From Pseudomonadota bacterium (GTDB taxonomy: Bacteria > Pseudomonadota > Gammaproteobacteria > Acidiferrobacterales > UBA6901): DNA of 64,000 nucleotides. A program made the position numbers and the translations under genes. Each line of letters begins with the position of its first letter. Position 1 is the first letter of the stretch. A model generated the notes under the pieces. It was not told the DNA's origin, searched no databases, and saw only the letters and a list, made by a program, of their open reading frames with translations. Of this stretch, positions 63,303 to 64,000 are shown one piece after another. The stretch covers positions 1 through 64,000 of the forward strand of contig JAKASJ010000001.1 in the NCBI GenBank assembly GCA_021819085.1, given 5' to 3'.

Positions 63303-64000
63303 ATGAATTTTCCGACTTCGGATTCGTGCCGGCCGTATCTTCCTCCCGAATGGGCGCCTCAGAGCGGCGTGATGGTTACCTGGCCGCATGTACACAGCGA
63401 CTGGGCCCCGTGTCTGGCCGAGGTCGAGCCGGTGTTCGTCGAGATTGCGCGGGCAATTTCGAATTACGAGACCGTGCTCGTCGTCTGCTTTGATGCCGCG
63501 CACCGCACACACGTCGAGCAGCAGCTGCGGCAAGCCGACATAGCCGCCGAGCGGCTGGTCTTCGCGCTTGCCCCCTCGAACGACAGCTGGGCCCGTGACC
63601 ATGGTCCCATCGGCGTGATCTGCCGCAACCGTCCACTGCTGCTTGATTTCGGCTTCAACGGCTGGGGCGGGAAATATCCTGCGGACCTCGACAATGCCGT
63701 TTCGCAGCAGCTCGCCCGGCAAGGCGCATTCCGCGACACACCGCTCGAGCCCGTAGACCTGATACTCGAAGGCGGAAGCATAGAAGTGGACGGCTCCGGC
63801 AGCCTGCTGACCACCGCGCGCTGCCTGCTTGCACCCACGCGCAATCGGCAGACCGGCCGCGAACAGCTGGAACAGCAGCTCGGAGACTGGCTGGGAATCA
63901 CGCGCGTGCTCTGGCTCAATCATGGTTACCTCGCCGGAGACGATACCGACAGCCACATCGACACGCTGGCGCGCTTCTGCGACATCGACACGATTGCCTA
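63303..64000 (+). CDS. Agmatine deiminase family protein (truncated by window end)
   Basis: The gene runs off the window; 232 codons are visible of about 340. It starts MNFPTSDSCRPYLPPEW and reads WAPQSGVMVTWPH, NDSWARDHGPIG, GWGGKYPADLDNAV, LEGGSIEVDG and SHIDTLARF, the substrate-binding and catalytic Asp/His segments of the peptidyl-arginine-deiminase-like fold. The active-site Cys would lie beyond the end. The family hydrolyses agmatine to N-carbamoylputrescine. It is divergent from the DUF1015 gene, about 160 bases apart. Confidence 0.93.
   Translation, partial: MNFPTSDSCRPYLPPEWAPQSGVMVTWPHVHSDWAPCLAEVEPVFVEIARAISNYETVLVVCFDAAHRTHVEQQLRQADIAAERLVFALAPSNDSWARDHGPIGVICRNRPLLLDFGFNGWGGKYPADLDNAVSQQLARQGAFRDTPLEPVDLILEGGSIEVDGSGSLLTTARCLLAPTRNRQTGREQLEQQLGDWLGITRVLWLNHGYLAGDDTDSHIDTLARFCDIDTIA

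Overview
The window is GC-rich DNA, densely packed with genes on both strands and without rRNA, tRNA, CRISPR or intact insertion sequences that I can recognise. Gene content points to a free-living, rod-type gammaproteobacterium or a close relative: a FimX-like regulator with five PilZ proteins, an outer-membrane porin, HtpG, quinone-type PyrD, an RluF-type pseudouridine synthase, and an aminotransferase/dehydrogenase pair of the kind used for modified lipid A or surface sugars. This placement is inference; no phylogenetic marker was tested.

Layout, left to right. 1-7.1 kb: an acyl-AMP ligase/acyltransferase fusion with a damaged 5' end, two PilZ genes, a Ser/Thr-kinase-TPR protein, a second acyltransferase and a methyltransferase. 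7.5-14 kb: two exported Sel1-repeat proteins with Ala-rich coiled coils, a hairpin-rich non-coding stretch, a porin/substrate-binding-protein pair, a small conserved protein, and a protein with a zinc ribbon at each end. 14-20.3 kb: htpG and a four-gene molybdenum hydroxylase operon (2Fe-2S subunit, Mo subunit with Tat signal, XdhC, MobA-like). 20.8-23.6 kb: the FimX-like protein and a glutathione transferase. 23.9-27 kb: a compact four-gene cassette of a MerR-like regulator, a ParA ATPase fused to a glycogen-binding CBM48 module, a ParA/MinD-like protein without a P-loop, and an unknown protein. This cassette is the best candidate for an undescribed system.

27-40 kb: an M16 protease, a BON protein, an SDR enzyme, a decayed 2H phosphoesterase, an ArsR-ene reductase-DoxX group with two matching operator-like inverted repeats, three more PilZ genes, two unknown proteins and ilvD. 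40-53.5 kb: an ACT-domain protein, a metallo-beta-lactamase-fold hydrolase, rluF-like, pyrD, a tautomerase, a beta-CASP-type metallohydrolase, glycogen phosphorylase with phosphoglucomutase, and a cardiolipin synthase. 53.9-55.5 kb is a gene graveyard: a C-terminal scrap of PEP synthase, an internally deleted phosphate acetyltransferase, and gpmA with one nonsense codon and one frameshift. 56-64 kb: the aminotransferase/dehydrogenase pair, a conserved hypothetical, an SDR, an ECF sigma/anti-sigma/DUF3106 operon, a DUF1015 protein and a truncated (window edge) agmatine deiminase.

Two themes connect distant genes. First, c-di-GMP reception: six candidate receptor proteins (FimX-like plus five PilZ with intact binding motifs) and no intact cyclase or phosphodiesterase. 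Second, glycogen: phosphorylase and phosphoglucomutase share the window with a ParA ATPase carrying a glycogen-binding module, suggesting (inference) that glycogen bodies or glycogen-bound enzymes may be spatially positioned in this organism.
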